A DNA stretch of 14,572 nt from the NCBI GenBank assembly GCA_001780825.1, contig MFIX01000112.1, positions 4,554 through 19,125 of the forward strand, read 5' to 3'. Shown piece after piece: positions 7,201-14,270 of the stretch (within the stretch, counting starts at the first letter, position 1; every line of letters starts with the position of its first letter). Source of the DNA: Candidatus Glassbacteria bacterium RIFCSPLOWO2_12_FULL_58_11. Lineage in GTDB: Bacteria; Gemmatimonadota; Glassbacteria; GWA2-58-10. The notes under the pieces were generated by a model. The model made no database searches and was not told the origin of the DNA. It saw nothing but the letters and a program-made list of their open reading frames with translations. A program made the position numbers and the translations under genes.

Positions 7201-8328
7201 TCACCTTCCGCCGGCCAGGCACTCCCGGTACAGGTCATCGAGCTGGCCGAGAACCCGCTCCAGCGAGAGGTTTTGGGCGGCCCAGGCGCGCCCGCGGCTG
7301 CCCAGCGCCGAGCGCAGCTCTTTATCCCCGGCCAGGCGTTCCAGGATCCCGGCCAGCGCCTCCACGTTCCCCTGCTCCACCAGCAGGCCGGTCGCTCCAT
7401 CCTCGATAAATTCCGGCAGGGCCCCGGAAGCAGCGGCGATCACCGGCAGCCCGGAGAGCATCCCCTCTACCGCCACGAGGCCGAAAGCCTCCTCGAATGA
7501 GGGCACGACCAGGATATCCAGCGCGGAAAAAATATCCCGGACCTCCTCTCGGTAGCCGCAAAAAAGCACCTTGCCACCCAAGCCCAGCGTTTCGACCTCC
7601 CGCTCCAGGCGGCTCCGGTAATCCCCCTCCGAGGCCCCGATAAGCACGCAGCGCAGCTCCGGGACAGAGCCGCCGAGCCGGGCGGCGGCCTGGATCAGCC
7701 ATTGCTGGCCTTTTCGCGGATCGAGCCGGCCCACCACCCCGACAAGCCGGGTTTCCTCATCGACAGCGCCCAGCTCTCGCCGCAACTCACTACGGCCGGG
7801 TTCGGCTGATCGATCAGCGGCTCTAAATTTAACGATATCCACCCCGTTGAAAATGACCCGGACCCGCCCGGGTTCGATCGGACAGGAGGCGACCAGGCTG
7901 CGCTTCACAAACTCCGAGACCGCCACGACCGCACTAAGCCGGCCATAGAGGTAGCGGTGGAACAAGTCTTTCTTGTTGCCGGCGGAAGCGATATGCTTGT
8001 GCAGGATCAGCGCCGGACGCAGGCGTGCCAGGCGGCAGGCCAGGCTGACCAGCGCCAGGTCGCGGGAGAGATGAACCTGGATCACCTCGGGTTTCCGCAG
8101 TTTAATGATCCGGCAGAGCTCGAGAGCGGCTGCCGGGTCGATATACGGCCCGACCCGCAGCAGGTCGTGGTCCAGAGAGGAGGAGGCCAGGAAACGGGAG
8201 AGCGGGGTGTTTTTTTTCGCGACCAGGGATACCGTATGGCCCCGGCCGGCCTGTGCCGCGGCCAGCGAGGCCGGGTACATCTCCCTTCCGCCCCAGCCGC
8301 CCGAGCTGGTCAGGTGGATTAGCCGCAT
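7201..8328 (-). CDS. Glycosyltransferase family 4 (GT-B fold)
   Basis: This 375-residue cytoplasmic retaining glycosyltransferase transfers a sugar from a nucleotide donor during surface polysaccharide or glycolipid assembly. The N-terminal half starts with a glycine-rich acceptor-side loop (GGWGGRE, 10-16) and has an HKHIASAG segment near 110-117. The C-terminal half has IFNGVD (159-164), the phosphate-contacting GRLDPRKG (200-207, with Arg201 and Lys206), and the hallmark EX7E motif Glu280-Glu288 in EEAFGLVAVEG. SGALPEFIEDGATGLLV (301-317) is a standard donor-site segment. The length is normal. It begins inside the end of the preceding small gene with a ten-base overlap, so the two are co-translated. 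A perfect ten-base palindrome, TTACCGGTAA (7188-7197), lies just after its stop. Donor and acceptor cannot be assigned. Confidence 0.93.
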   Translation of the reverse strand: MRLIHLTSSGGWGGREMYPASLAAAQAGRGHTVSLVAKKNTPLSRFLASSSLDHDLLRVGPYIDPAAALELCRIIKLRKPEVIQVHLSRDLALVSLACRLARLRPALILHKHIASAGNKKDLFHRYLYGRLSAVVAVSEFVKRSLVASCPIEPGRVRVIFNGVDIVKFRAADRSAEPGRSELRRELGAVDEETRLVGVVGRLDPRKGQQWLIQAAARLGGSVPELRCVLIGASEGDYRSRLEREVETLGLGGKVLFCGYREEVRDIFSALDILVVPSFEEAFGLVAVEGMLSGLPVIAAASGALPEFIEDGATGLLVEQGNVEALAGILERLAGDKELRSALGSRGRAWAAQNLSLERVLGQLDDLYRECLAGGR

Positions 8329-8654
8329 CCGTACTCCCGGTAAACCATATCCAGGGCCTTGAGGAAATACTCGGCGGCCTTGTGGTAATCCGCCGAGCGG
8401 CGGTACATCCGGCCGGCGGCCAGGAGAGTTTCAATTTCGCCGGGCAAGCGGCCTTTGAGATGGCCGGCGATACTGTCGCAGAGGCGCTGCAGCTCTCGCG
8501 TGTCGCTGCGGAGGCGGGAAAACTGATCCGCGTAGATCGTCTCACCTTCGGTCACCCCCTCCGGGCTGCCGCTCCAGCGGTGGAACTCGACCACCAGCCG
8601 GAGCTGCCGGGAAATCTCCTCTGGCAATTTTGCCGGTTCAGCCGAGCGCGCCAC
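8319..8654 (-). CDS. Hypothetical protein, 111 residues, with one TPR-like C-terminal segment
   Basis: This small protein is not recognised. It has no signal peptide or membrane segment, is rich in charged residues and is probably all-helical. Residues about 74-107 (LLAAGRMYRRSADYHKAAEYF and onward) resemble a single tetratricopeptide unit: small residues near positions 8 and 20, Tyr at 11 and Ala-rich turns. The GTG start is supported by GGAGG six bases upstream (8661-8665) and by an in-frame TAA a short way upstream with no other start between. It sits 54 bases after the CapK-like gene and overlaps the start of the GT4 gene by ten bases, so it is almost surely translated. A role as an adaptor or chaperone for the neighbouring enzymes is possible but unproven. 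Confidence 0.75.
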   Translation of the reverse strand: MARSAEPAKLPEEISRQLRLVVEFHRWSGSPEGVTEGETIYADQFSRLRSDTRELQRLCDSIAGHLKGRLPGEIETLLAAGRMYRRSADYHKAAEYFLKALDMVYREYGCG

Positions 8655-8660
8655 CGCAGG

Positions 8661-8665
8661 CCTCC
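8661..8665 (-). promoter_or_regulatory. Ribosome binding site deciding a GTG start
   Basis: GGAGG on the minus strand ends six bases before the GTG at 8654. It is the only good Shine-Dalgarno in this short gap and it fixes the start of the 111-residue gene. Confidence 0.6.
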
Positions 8666-8708
8666 AGGTTCTGGTAAGCCGCCCTTAGCCTGGCGGAAAC
8701 TGTGCCGC

Positions 8709-10121
8709 TCAACTCTCCTCCCCTCCCCGGTGATCGCCAGTCACTTTGGATGCCGTGAAACGGTGCTTGCCTGAGACCAGCGGCTCGATTTTGGCGCAGT
8801 GCGCGAACTCGATCCGGGCCGTTTCGCCCAGGACTTTGCGCAGACGGTCGGTGAGGGAATCCCGCAGGCCGGGTTTCAGCGGCCCGGCGGCCTCGTAGCG
8901 CAGCTCGTAGCGGTCCGGCTCGTGCTGGACGAACTGGAAGCGCCGCACCGTGCTCTGGCCGTAGAATAGATGGGTAAAGAACTCGCCGTGGATCAGCTTG
9001 CCCCCGGAGGTACGGATCGTATCGCTGAAACGGCCAAGGACCCGCGAAAAGCGGGGTGCCCGGTCCCGGCTTTCGCCAGGCAGGACCGACCACTCGGCCA
9101 GATCCTCCAGGTCGAAACGGATCAGCGGCATCACCCGGTGATGCAAGGTGGTGACCACTGCGCGGCCCGGGGTCCCGGCCAGGGCGTGACGGTCCCGGCT
9201 GTCCAGCAGCTCCACTACCAGGTCGTCCAGGTTCAGGTAAATCCCGTCGTGCTCAGCGGTCTCCCAGCCGATCGGCCCGGTTTCCCGGCTGCCGTAGCGG
9301 TTGAAGACTTTGCCCTCGCCGAAAACCTCTTCGATCTCCCGTCGCATAACCGGGCTGAGAGTTTCGGCGGAGGTCACCAGGCCACGTGCCGGGTAGCGCG
9401 GAGTGAGGCGCTGCTCGGCCAGCAGCCGGGCCAGCAGATGGACGCTGGAAGCATAGCCCACCAGCAGCTCCGGCGGGTGATCCTGCATCCAGCGGTGGGC
9501 CTCCAGCAGCCCCGGCTCGCTGATATCGAAGGTGTTGAACAGGGTCTGGTTGCGCAGACCCAGCTTGAGCCGGCCGCTGAACGAGGCCGAGCGCAGGGCA
9601 TCCCGGTCCGAGCCCCAGAGCCAGACACTCGGCGCGCCGGGATACCAGCCGGCGGCGCTGTCCGCGGCCCAGGCCGCGGCGGTGACCCTGGCGCGGCTGT
9701 GACGGTCGGTGAAAAAATTGAGCGGCTCACCGGTCGAGCCGCCGCTGGAGTTGGGCAAGGGAAAGCAGCCACCGGAATCATCAGCGATCAGCTCGGTCAG
9801 CCGCTCCTGCACGGTGCGGCGTTTCAGCACCGGCAGGGCCGCCAGGGCGGCGAATGGATCGCCCAGGTGCAGCGGATCGATCCCCAGGCGGGTAAAACGC
9901 TCCCGCCAGTAGGGAATCCTTGTACCGGCATAGGCCAGCAACTCGGACAGGTTATTCCGGCGGATTTCCAGGCGCTCGGCCAGCGGGCGAAGGAGCAGGG
10001 CCCGTTTCTCGCCCCAGTAGCGGAGGCAGAGATTTTTCTCAGGCCGCCAGGGACCGTAGAGCAGCGGCCAGGCCAGGTGTCTGGAAAAAACCCCGTGAAG
10101 CTTGTCGATGGCTTTGGACAT
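8709..10121 (-). CDS. CapK/PaaK-like adenylate-forming enzyme (phenylacetate-CoA ligase family)
   Basis: This 470-residue cytoplasmic protein of the ANL adenylating superfamily is closest in layout to the CapK/PaaK branch often found in capsule and exopolysaccharide loci. Visible motifs: the phosphate-binding loop SSGGSTGEP (125-133), VTSAETL (249-255), the adenine-contacting YGSRETG (276-282), RFDLEDL (335-341, the place of the ribose-binding Asp motif) and GRFSDTIRTSGGKLIH (363-378). VSGKHRF (449-455) near the end resembles the family's catalytic-Lys region (Lys452). The length matches the family. The ATG has only a weak AAGGGAAG upstream. It is followed by the small TPR-like gene and GT4, probably one transcript. 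In such loci the enzyme is suspected of activating an acyl or aromatic group that decorates the glycan; the true substrate is unknown. Confidence 0.9.
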   Translation of the reverse strand: MSKAIDKLHGVFSRHLAWPLLYGPWRPEKNLCLRYWGEKRALLLRPLAERLEIRRNNLSELLAYAGTRIPYWRERFTRLGIDPLHLGDPFAALAALPVLKRRTVQERLTELIADDSGGCFPLPNSSGGSTGEPLNFFTDRHSRARVTAAAWAADSAAGWYPGAPSVWLWGSDRDALRSASFSGRLKLGLRNQTLFNTFDISEPGLLEAHRWMQDHPPELLVGYASSVHLLARLLAEQRLTPRYPARGLVTSAETLSPVMRREIEEVFGEGKVFNRYGSRETGPIGWETAEHDGIYLNLDDLVVELLDSRDRHALAGTPGRAVVTTLHHRVMPLIRFDLEDLAEWSVLPGESRDRAPRFSRVLGRFSDTIRTSGGKLIHGEFFTHLFYGQSTVRRFQFVQHEPDRYELRYEAAGPLKPGLRDSLTDRLRKVLGETARIEFAHCAKIEPLVSGKHRFTASKVTGDHRGGEES

Positions 10122-10179
10122 CGTTGCCGCGGCTTCCCTTAAAAAATGTGCTTCTCACTTTCTCCACTGAAGAAAAGCA

Positions 10180-10201
10180 GGCGAGCAATGGTCGCCCCTA
10201 C
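10180..10201. repeat. Diverged relic of the palindromic repeat
   Basis: One arm, GTCGCCCCTAC (10191-10201), is identical to the arm of copies A-C. The other is eroded, leaving GGCGA (10180-10184) paired with TCGCC (10192-10196) around a seven-base loop. It lies in the 151-base gap between the Gfo/Idh and CapK-like genes. The flanks do not match the other copies, so this is an old or separate member of the family. Confidence 0.6.
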
Positions 10202-10224
10202 CGCCTGGACCATCCGTTTTACAC

Positions 10225-10258
10225 AAGAAAGCTGTCGGGTAGACCGGTCGGCCCGGAC
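10225..10258 (-). terminator. Weak hairpin after the Gfo/Idh gene
   Basis: On the minus strand GTCCGGG (10258-10252) can pair with CCCGAC (10239-10234) with one bulged C, followed by AGCTTTCTT. The stem is imperfect and the T-rich stretch short, so this may be an attenuator or nothing. Confidence 0.25.
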
Positions 10259-10272
10259 AATTCTCAATTAAC

Positions 10273-11316
10273 TCAATAAGGCATGCAGAAATCGCCCCGG
10301 CCCCGCGAGAGCGCCACTGTCGAATTTTGCGCCGCCGCGCGCTCGATGGCGAAAAGCAAGTCGTAGGTTTTCCGGGCGTGGGCGAAATCGAGCTGGCCGG
10401 GGCGGCCGCTGCACACCGCCTCGACAAAATCATCGATCTCCGCGCCGAACGGATGGCCGGCCACGTTCCAGTCATCCGGGTAACTTTCGGGCAGGCTGAC
10501 AAAATCTTTGGCGCCGGGATACAGCTCCGGCGAGTAAACGCCCTTCTGGCGGATCGCTCCTTTTGTGCCGTTGACCTGGAGGTGGAAGACATAGGGCATC
10601 TCGGCCTCCACGCTCACCCCCACCCGGCCTGTCGCCCCGCCCTCGAAACGGATCAGGGCTGAGACATTGGGCGGGTAGTCGAAATCTTTCCTGCGGAACG
10701 GGCCGGAGTGGATCGCGCTTACCGATTCGACCTTCCGCTCCTCGCCGATCAGGTGGCGCACCAGGTCCAGGGCGTGGATACCGCCCATGGCCATGGCCCC
10801 GCCCGCGGTGGCCCGTCTGGTTTTCCAGCCCCCGGAGAGCTGGTGCCAGTAGTCCGACTCGACATGGTAGGGCTCGCCCAGAGCACCCCGCTCGATCAGG
10901 CCTTTCAGGCTCCGGATCGCCGGGTAGTAGCGCACGATATGGCCCGCCATGGTCACCAATTCGCTTTTCCTCGCGGCGGCGCAGAGCCCGGCGACCTCCT
11001 CCGGCGTGACACCCAGCGGCTTTTCGACCAGCACGTGTTTTGTCGCATCCAGGGCGGCCAGGGCGTGCGGATAGTGGAAGCAATTGATCGAGCAGACCGA
11101 GACAATCTGCACCTCGGCCATTTTCAGGGCGTCGGTGTAGTCCTCCGTAACCCGGCACTCGAAGCCGTACTTCCGGCAATACTCAGCGGCGCGCAGCCGC
11201 TCTCCTTCCGTAAATGCGGCGATTGCCGCCACGTGCGTGCGGGGATTGGCGGAAAAGGCGCGGATATGCTCGCCGGCGACCCAGCCCGGAGCGACTATCA
11301 GAACCCCCAGGGACAA
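10273..11316 (-). CDS. Gfo/Idh/MocA family oxidoreductase
   Basis: This 347-residue cytoplasmic NAD(P)-dependent dehydrogenase acts on a sugar, inositol or sugar-nucleotide substrate. The Rossmann start is VAPGWVAGEH (8-17), a variant of GxGxxG with Ala-Pro in place of the first Gly. EKPLG (98-102) holds the family's conserved Lys99. GGIHALDLVRH (178-188) gives the usual Asp184 and His188 of the active site. The C-terminal sheet domain is complete and the length normal. Translation starts at TTG 11316: an in-frame TAA is the codon directly upstream, and AAAGGAG (11323-11329) stands six bases away. The gene is first in the minus-strand set leading to CapK-like, TPR-like and GT4 genes, though a 151-base gap follows, so the downstream genes may have their own promoter. 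The substrate is not identifiable. Confidence 0.93.
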   Translation of the reverse strand: MSLGVLIVAPGWVAGEHIRAFSANPRTHVAAIAAFTEGERLRAAEYCRKYGFECRVTEDYTDALKMAEVQIVSVCSINCFHYPHALAALDATKHVLVEKPLGVTPEEVAGLCAAARKSELVTMAGHIVRYYPAIRSLKGLIERGALGEPYHVESDYWHQLSGGWKTRRATAGGAMAMGGIHALDLVRHLIGEERKVESVSAIHSGPFRRKDFDYPPNVSALIRFEGGATGRVGVSVEAEMPYVFHLQVNGTKGAIRQKGVYSPELYPGAKDFVSLPESYPDDWNVAGHPFGAEIDDFVEAVCSGRPGQLDFAHARKTYDLLFAIERAAAQNSTVALSRGRGDFCMPY

Positions 11317-11322
11317 TTAATG

Positions 11323-11329
11323 CTCCTTT
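11323..11329 (-). promoter_or_regulatory. Strong Shine-Dalgarno deciding a TTG start
   Basis: AAAGGAG on the minus strand lies six bases before TTG 11316. The codon just upstream of that TTG is a stop in the same frame, so no longer form is possible and TTG is the only start that uses this site. Confidence 0.7.
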
Positions 11330-11366
11330 ATACTTAATTTTTTTCAAAGCGAGTGGAATTAATCAC

Positions 11367-11460
11367 GCTGAAATGTAAAAAACATGGCTTGTAGGGGCGA
11401 TCCCGATTTTATCGGGACGTCGCCCCTACGGTAACTCCATAAATTTTCAATAATTATACC
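11367..11460 (+). repeat. Interspersed palindromic repeat, copy C (variant core)
   Basis: The core (11391-11429) has the arms GTAGGGGCGA and TCGCCCCTAC, but the centre is replaced by a second inverted repeat, TCCCGAT-TTT-ATCGGGA, with an extra CG beside the right arm. The right flank to 11460 matches copy A at 37 of 43 positions including part of the arm. The left flank keeps GCTGAAAT and AAACATGG of copy B with about a dozen bases fewer between. The arms are conserved while the centre has been swapped. Confidence 0.85.
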
Positions 11461-11461
11461 A
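11453..11461 (-). promoter_or_regulatory. Possible extended -10 promoter for the Gfo/Idh gene
   Basis: On the minus strand the bases read TGGTATAAT, a full TGn extended -10. A weak TCAACA lies 19 bases upstream. Transcription would start near 11446 and run through the hairpin core of copy C before reaching the TTG at 11316, leaving a leader of about 130 bases. The -10 lies within the conserved flank of the repeat. Confidence 0.4.
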
Positions 11462-11536
11462 GATCACCTGCATTATCTGTTGATTGTTCTTGAATCTCAC
11501 GGCTTATCAAAATCTTCAACGTTTTTCCAAACCAAG

Positions 11537-12817
11537 TTATTTCCCGGCGTGGTCGAGCTTGTCTTTCAGCCATTTGACCGCCTTTTCCTCCCAGCCCGGC
11601 CCATAACTGTGCCCCATTTTCGGGAAACCATCGATCTCCTTTGGTCCCCGCAGGTTGTTGTACGCGGCATAGACCGTGGTCGGCGCGCAGGTATTATCCA
11701 CGTAACCCACGGCGAGCAGTGCCGGCACAGTAATCAGCCCGGCGTTAAGCGCGGCGTCATAGTAGCCGCAGGTGCGCAGCGCCGCCGGACTGTTGTCGTG
11801 TCTCAGCAGGCGCGGCCAGCCCGAGGGCCGCCGCTGGAGCTGTCCAGTGTGGTCGCACATCGCCGGGACATTGGCGGTCAGGGCCTTGATCCTCTTGTCG
11901 ATGCCGGAGACCAGCAGGCTCAAGGCCCCGCCCTGGCTCGAGCCGGCGATCCCGAGTCTGGTGGAATCGACGTCCTCCCGGCCGGCCAGATAATCCAGAG
12001 CCCGGACCGCGCCAAGGATCACCCGGCGGTAATAGAAATGGTAAGGATCAGTGCAGCCGAAAAACCGGTAATTGTACAGCAGCCCATCCCGCAGCCCCGC
12101 ATAATAGCTGTCTTCCAGGCCGACCCCGATCCCGTGGATCTCCAGCGAGAGCACGACCATCCCGGCCCGGGCATAATTGGCGTGCGCTCCGACATCGTTC
12201 ACTCCAGCTCCCGGCACACAGAGCACGGCCGGGAATGGACCCGCACCGTCGGGCACGGTCAGCCAGCCGTAGATGCGCGAGTTTTCGATATTAGCCAGGC
12301 TTACCTTATAGCGCCGGGAACCGCGGGCCGCGGTATCGGGGGCCTCTTCGACCCGCGGGTCCGGCGGGACCCGCAGCAGCTCGGCGCGGGCCTGCCGCCA
12401 GAAACTGTCGAAATCCTCGGGCAGCACATTGGTCGGCCGGATCGATTCGGGACTGAAAGCGCAGCCGCAGGCTGCTCTGGTGGTGTCGCCATCCGCGATC
12501 AGGGTCAGGTCCAGGCGCAGGAAACCGGGCCGGTCGAGAGCCCCTTTCAGACTACAGCTTCCACCGCTGAAATTGAGCGGACCCTCCACGATCACCCGCT
12601 CGCCATCCTCACTGAGACGGTACTGGAGCGCGGCCTGCTTTATCTTGCCCGGGTTGCGGCAGTCAATCGTAAAGGTTACGCTGTCGCCCAGGCTGTAGCG
12701 CCAATCCTCGCGGTCGGCCCGGACCTCCAGGCTAAGCTTCTCCGCGAAAGCGCTTAAAGGGAACAAGGACAGGCAAAGGAGCAGCCGGAGCGAAAACCGG
12801 CGAATCTGGATCGACAT
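11537..12817 (-). CDS. Exported acetyl xylan esterase/cephalosporin-C deacetylase family protein (AXE1-like)
   Basis: This 426-residue secreted hydrolase is expected to remove acetyl groups from xylan or other acetylated oligosaccharides (carbohydrate esterase 7-like). A signal peptide ends at AFA (residue 25). Residues about 27-120 form an extra beta-rich N-terminal domain. The AXE1-type catalytic domain then starts near 130 (NVLPEDFDSFWRQA). The triad is clear: Ser294 in GSSQGG, Asp374 in GYVDNTCAP and His403 in MGHSYG. The classic CE7 protein is around 320 residues; the surplus here is the signal and N-terminal domain. The ATG is preceded by a G6 run (12824-12829), six bases away, like the other esterase. 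It stands alone, divergent from accA. No sugar-binding module is recognised. Confidence 0.9.
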   Translation of the reverse strand: MSIQIRRFSLRLLLCLSLFPLSAFAEKLSLEVRADREDWRYSLGDSVTFTIDCRNPGKIKQAALQYRLSEDGERVIVEGPLNFSGGSCSLKGALDRPGFLRLDLTLIADGDTTRAACGCAFSPESIRPTNVLPEDFDSFWRQARAELLRVPPDPRVEEAPDTAARGSRRYKVSLANIENSRIYGWLTVPDGAGPFPAVLCVPGAGVNDVGAHANYARAGMVVLSLEIHGIGVGLEDSYYAGLRDGLLYNYRFFGCTDPYHFYYRRVILGAVRALDYLAGREDVDSTRLGIAGSSQGGALSLLVSGIDKRIKALTANVPAMCDHTGQLQRRPSGWPRLLRHDNSPAALRTCGYYDAALNAGLITVPALLAVGYVDNTCAPTTVYAAYNNLRGPKEIDGFPKMGHSYGPGWEEKAVKWLKDKLDHAGK

Positions 12818-12929
12818 GTTTGGCCCCCCGAAGGTTGCGGATTAGACCGGCGATATGAAACCTGTTCTTCCTGTAATATTCAGGCTGAGGTTCAAGCCCA
12901 AGGACTTTCGACAACTACTATAACCACAG

Positions 12930-12979
12930 GCGGCCCGCACGGCAAGCCTGAGTCCGTGCAGGGTCAGCCGCCGGGCCGC
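12930..12979. repeat. Nested inverted repeat between the acetyl esterase gene and accA
   Basis: An outer perfect stem GCGGCCCG (12930-12937) and CGGGCCGC (12972-12979) encloses an inner perfect stem GCACGG (12937-12942) and CCGTGC (12954-12959), sharing the G at 12937. It lies upstream of the accA promoter, so it is not in the accA leader. It could be in the esterase leader or be another intergenic palindromic element. Confidence 0.7.
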
Positions 12980-13006
12980 GGCAGGCTCTTCCGATAGACA
13001 ATCTTA

Positions 13007-13035
13007 TTGCCAATCCAGAGATTGTGGATTATTAT
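13007..13035 (+). promoter_or_regulatory. Probable sigma70-type promoter of accA
   Basis: TTGCCA (13007-13012, five of six consensus bases) and TATTAT (13030-13035, five of six) are separated by exactly 17 bases. Transcription would start near 13042 and give a leader of about 73 bases to the ATG at 13115. This is the best promoter match in the window. Confidence 0.55.
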
Positions 13036-13114
13036 AAATCCTTGCCGAAAGCGGGAGAAAGTCCGGCCAGTTTAGGAAGGCCTGCCGGGGACATTACCAG
13101 GAACAAGGTGAACC

Positions 13115-14071
13115 ATGAACGGCCAATTTCTCGATTTCGAACAGCCGCTGCAGAAAATAGTGGAAAGGCTCGAAGAGCTGCGCAAGCTGTCCACTTCCGA
13201 GGACCTCGAGCTGCACGAGGAGATCGGGAAGCTGGAAAAGAAGCTGGTCCGTCTGCGCGAGGAAATCTACCAGAAAATCACCCCCTACCAGCGCGTACAA
13301 CTGGCCCGTCACCCCAACCGCCCCTATGCCCTGGATTACATCAACACGGTATTCGAGGATTTTATCGAGCTGCACGGAGACCGCTCTTTCCGCGATGACC
13401 CGAGTATCGTGGCCGGCTGGGCCGGCCTGGGCAAGATTCCGGTAATGGTGATCGGCCAGCAGAAGGGCCGGGACACCAAGGAAAAAATCTATCGCAATTT
13501 CGGCATGGCGCATCCCGAGGGCTACCGCAAGGCGCTGAGATTAATGAAACAGGCCGAGAAATTCTCCAGACCGGTGATCTCGCTGATCGACACGCCCGGC
13601 GCCTATCCGGGGATCGGGGCCGAGGAGCGCGGCCAGGCCGAGGCGATAGCCAAGAACTTGCGCGAGATGGCGATGCTGCGGACGCCGCTGATCTCAGTGG
13701 TGATCGGCGAGGGCGGCAGCGGAGGGGCCCTGGCCCTGGGGATGGGCAACCGGGTGCTGATGCTGGAAAATGCGATCTATTCGGTGATCTCGCCCGAGGG
13801 CTGCGCCTCGATCCTTTGGCGCGATGACGGCGAGAAAGAACGGAGCGCGGCCGCGCTCAAGCTTGATGCAGTGAGCCTCAGAGAGCTGGCCGTGATCGAC
13901 GAGATAATCCCCGAGCCCAACGGCGGAGCGCACAACGATTTCAACGCCACCGCCGAGGGACTGCGAGAGGCGCTGGACAGGAACCTCAAGCAGCTCAGCC
14001 GTCTGGCGGCCGAGGAGCTGGTCAACCAGCGGATCGAGAAATACGCCGCCATGGGCGCATTCCAGGAGTGA
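13115..14071 (+). CDS. accA: Acetyl-CoA carboxylase carboxyltransferase subunit alpha
   Basis: This subunit works with AccD to move the carboxyl group from carboxybiotin to acetyl-CoA, making malonyl-CoA, the first committed step of fatty acid synthesis in the cytoplasm. At 318 residues it matches the usual bacterial length. The N-terminal LDFEQPLQKIVERLEELRK helix region, the HPNRPYALDYI segment (66-76), IELHGDRSFRDDP, the DTPGAYPGIGAEERGQAEAI region and GEGGSGGALALGMGNRV followed by YSVISPEGCASILWRD are all standard AccA signatures. The ATG follows AAGGTG by four bases. No accD, accB or accC gene is adjacent in the window, so accA stands alone here, which is common. Nothing looks degraded. 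Confidence 0.97.
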   Translation: MNGQFLDFEQPLQKIVERLEELRKLSTSEDLELHEEIGKLEKKLVRLREEIYQKITPYQRVQLARHPNRPYALDYINTVFEDFIELHGDRSFRDDPSIVAGWAGLGKIPVMVIGQQKGRDTKEKIYRNFGMAHPEGYRKALRLMKQAEKFSRPVISLIDTPGAYPGIGAEERGQAEAIAKNLREMAMLRTPLISVVIGEGGSGGALALGMGNRVLMLENAIYSVISPEGCASILWRDDGEKERSAAALKLDAVSLRELAVIDEIIPEPNGGAHNDFNATAEGLREALDRNLKQLSRLAAEELVNQRIEKYAAMGAFQE

Positions 14072-14270
14072 CCTGGGGGCATCCCGGCCGGAATCCAGCC
14101 CGATTTTTCCCGCCAAAAACCTGTTACCTAAGATTGACCCAGGCTCTTTAAATAAAGGTACCTCGGCTGGGGCTATGAATAATCCGTGAAATAATCGTAT
14201 CTTTCGTCGGGGCAGGCCCCCATAAGCGCTAAGTTGTTTTTGTTAACAGTTAATCTTTAGGATGTTTTGA
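14072..14270. other. Intergenic region after accA, no gene seen
   Basis: About 200 bases with no supported gene. The stretch has a short GGGGC-AG-GCCCC inverted repeat near 14205-14216 and a GTTAAC palindrome near 14242, but no hairpin with a clear T tract that would count as a terminator of accA. Confidence 0.5.

Noticed and set aside
8970..10142. Long plus-strand ORF (390 codons) opposite the CapK-like gene
   Set aside because: It lies antisense to a gene with clear family motifs and has no recognisable domain. High GC in the coding strand commonly keeps the opposite frame open.
11480..12757. Long plus-strand ORF (425 codons) opposite the acetyl esterase gene
   Set aside because: Same reason: the minus-strand frame has a signal peptide and full catalytic triad, while the plus-strand frame shows no family signature.
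12732..12914. Short minus-strand ORF of 60 codons at the acetyl esterase start
   Set aside because: It overlaps the real start in another frame and has no recognisable feature.
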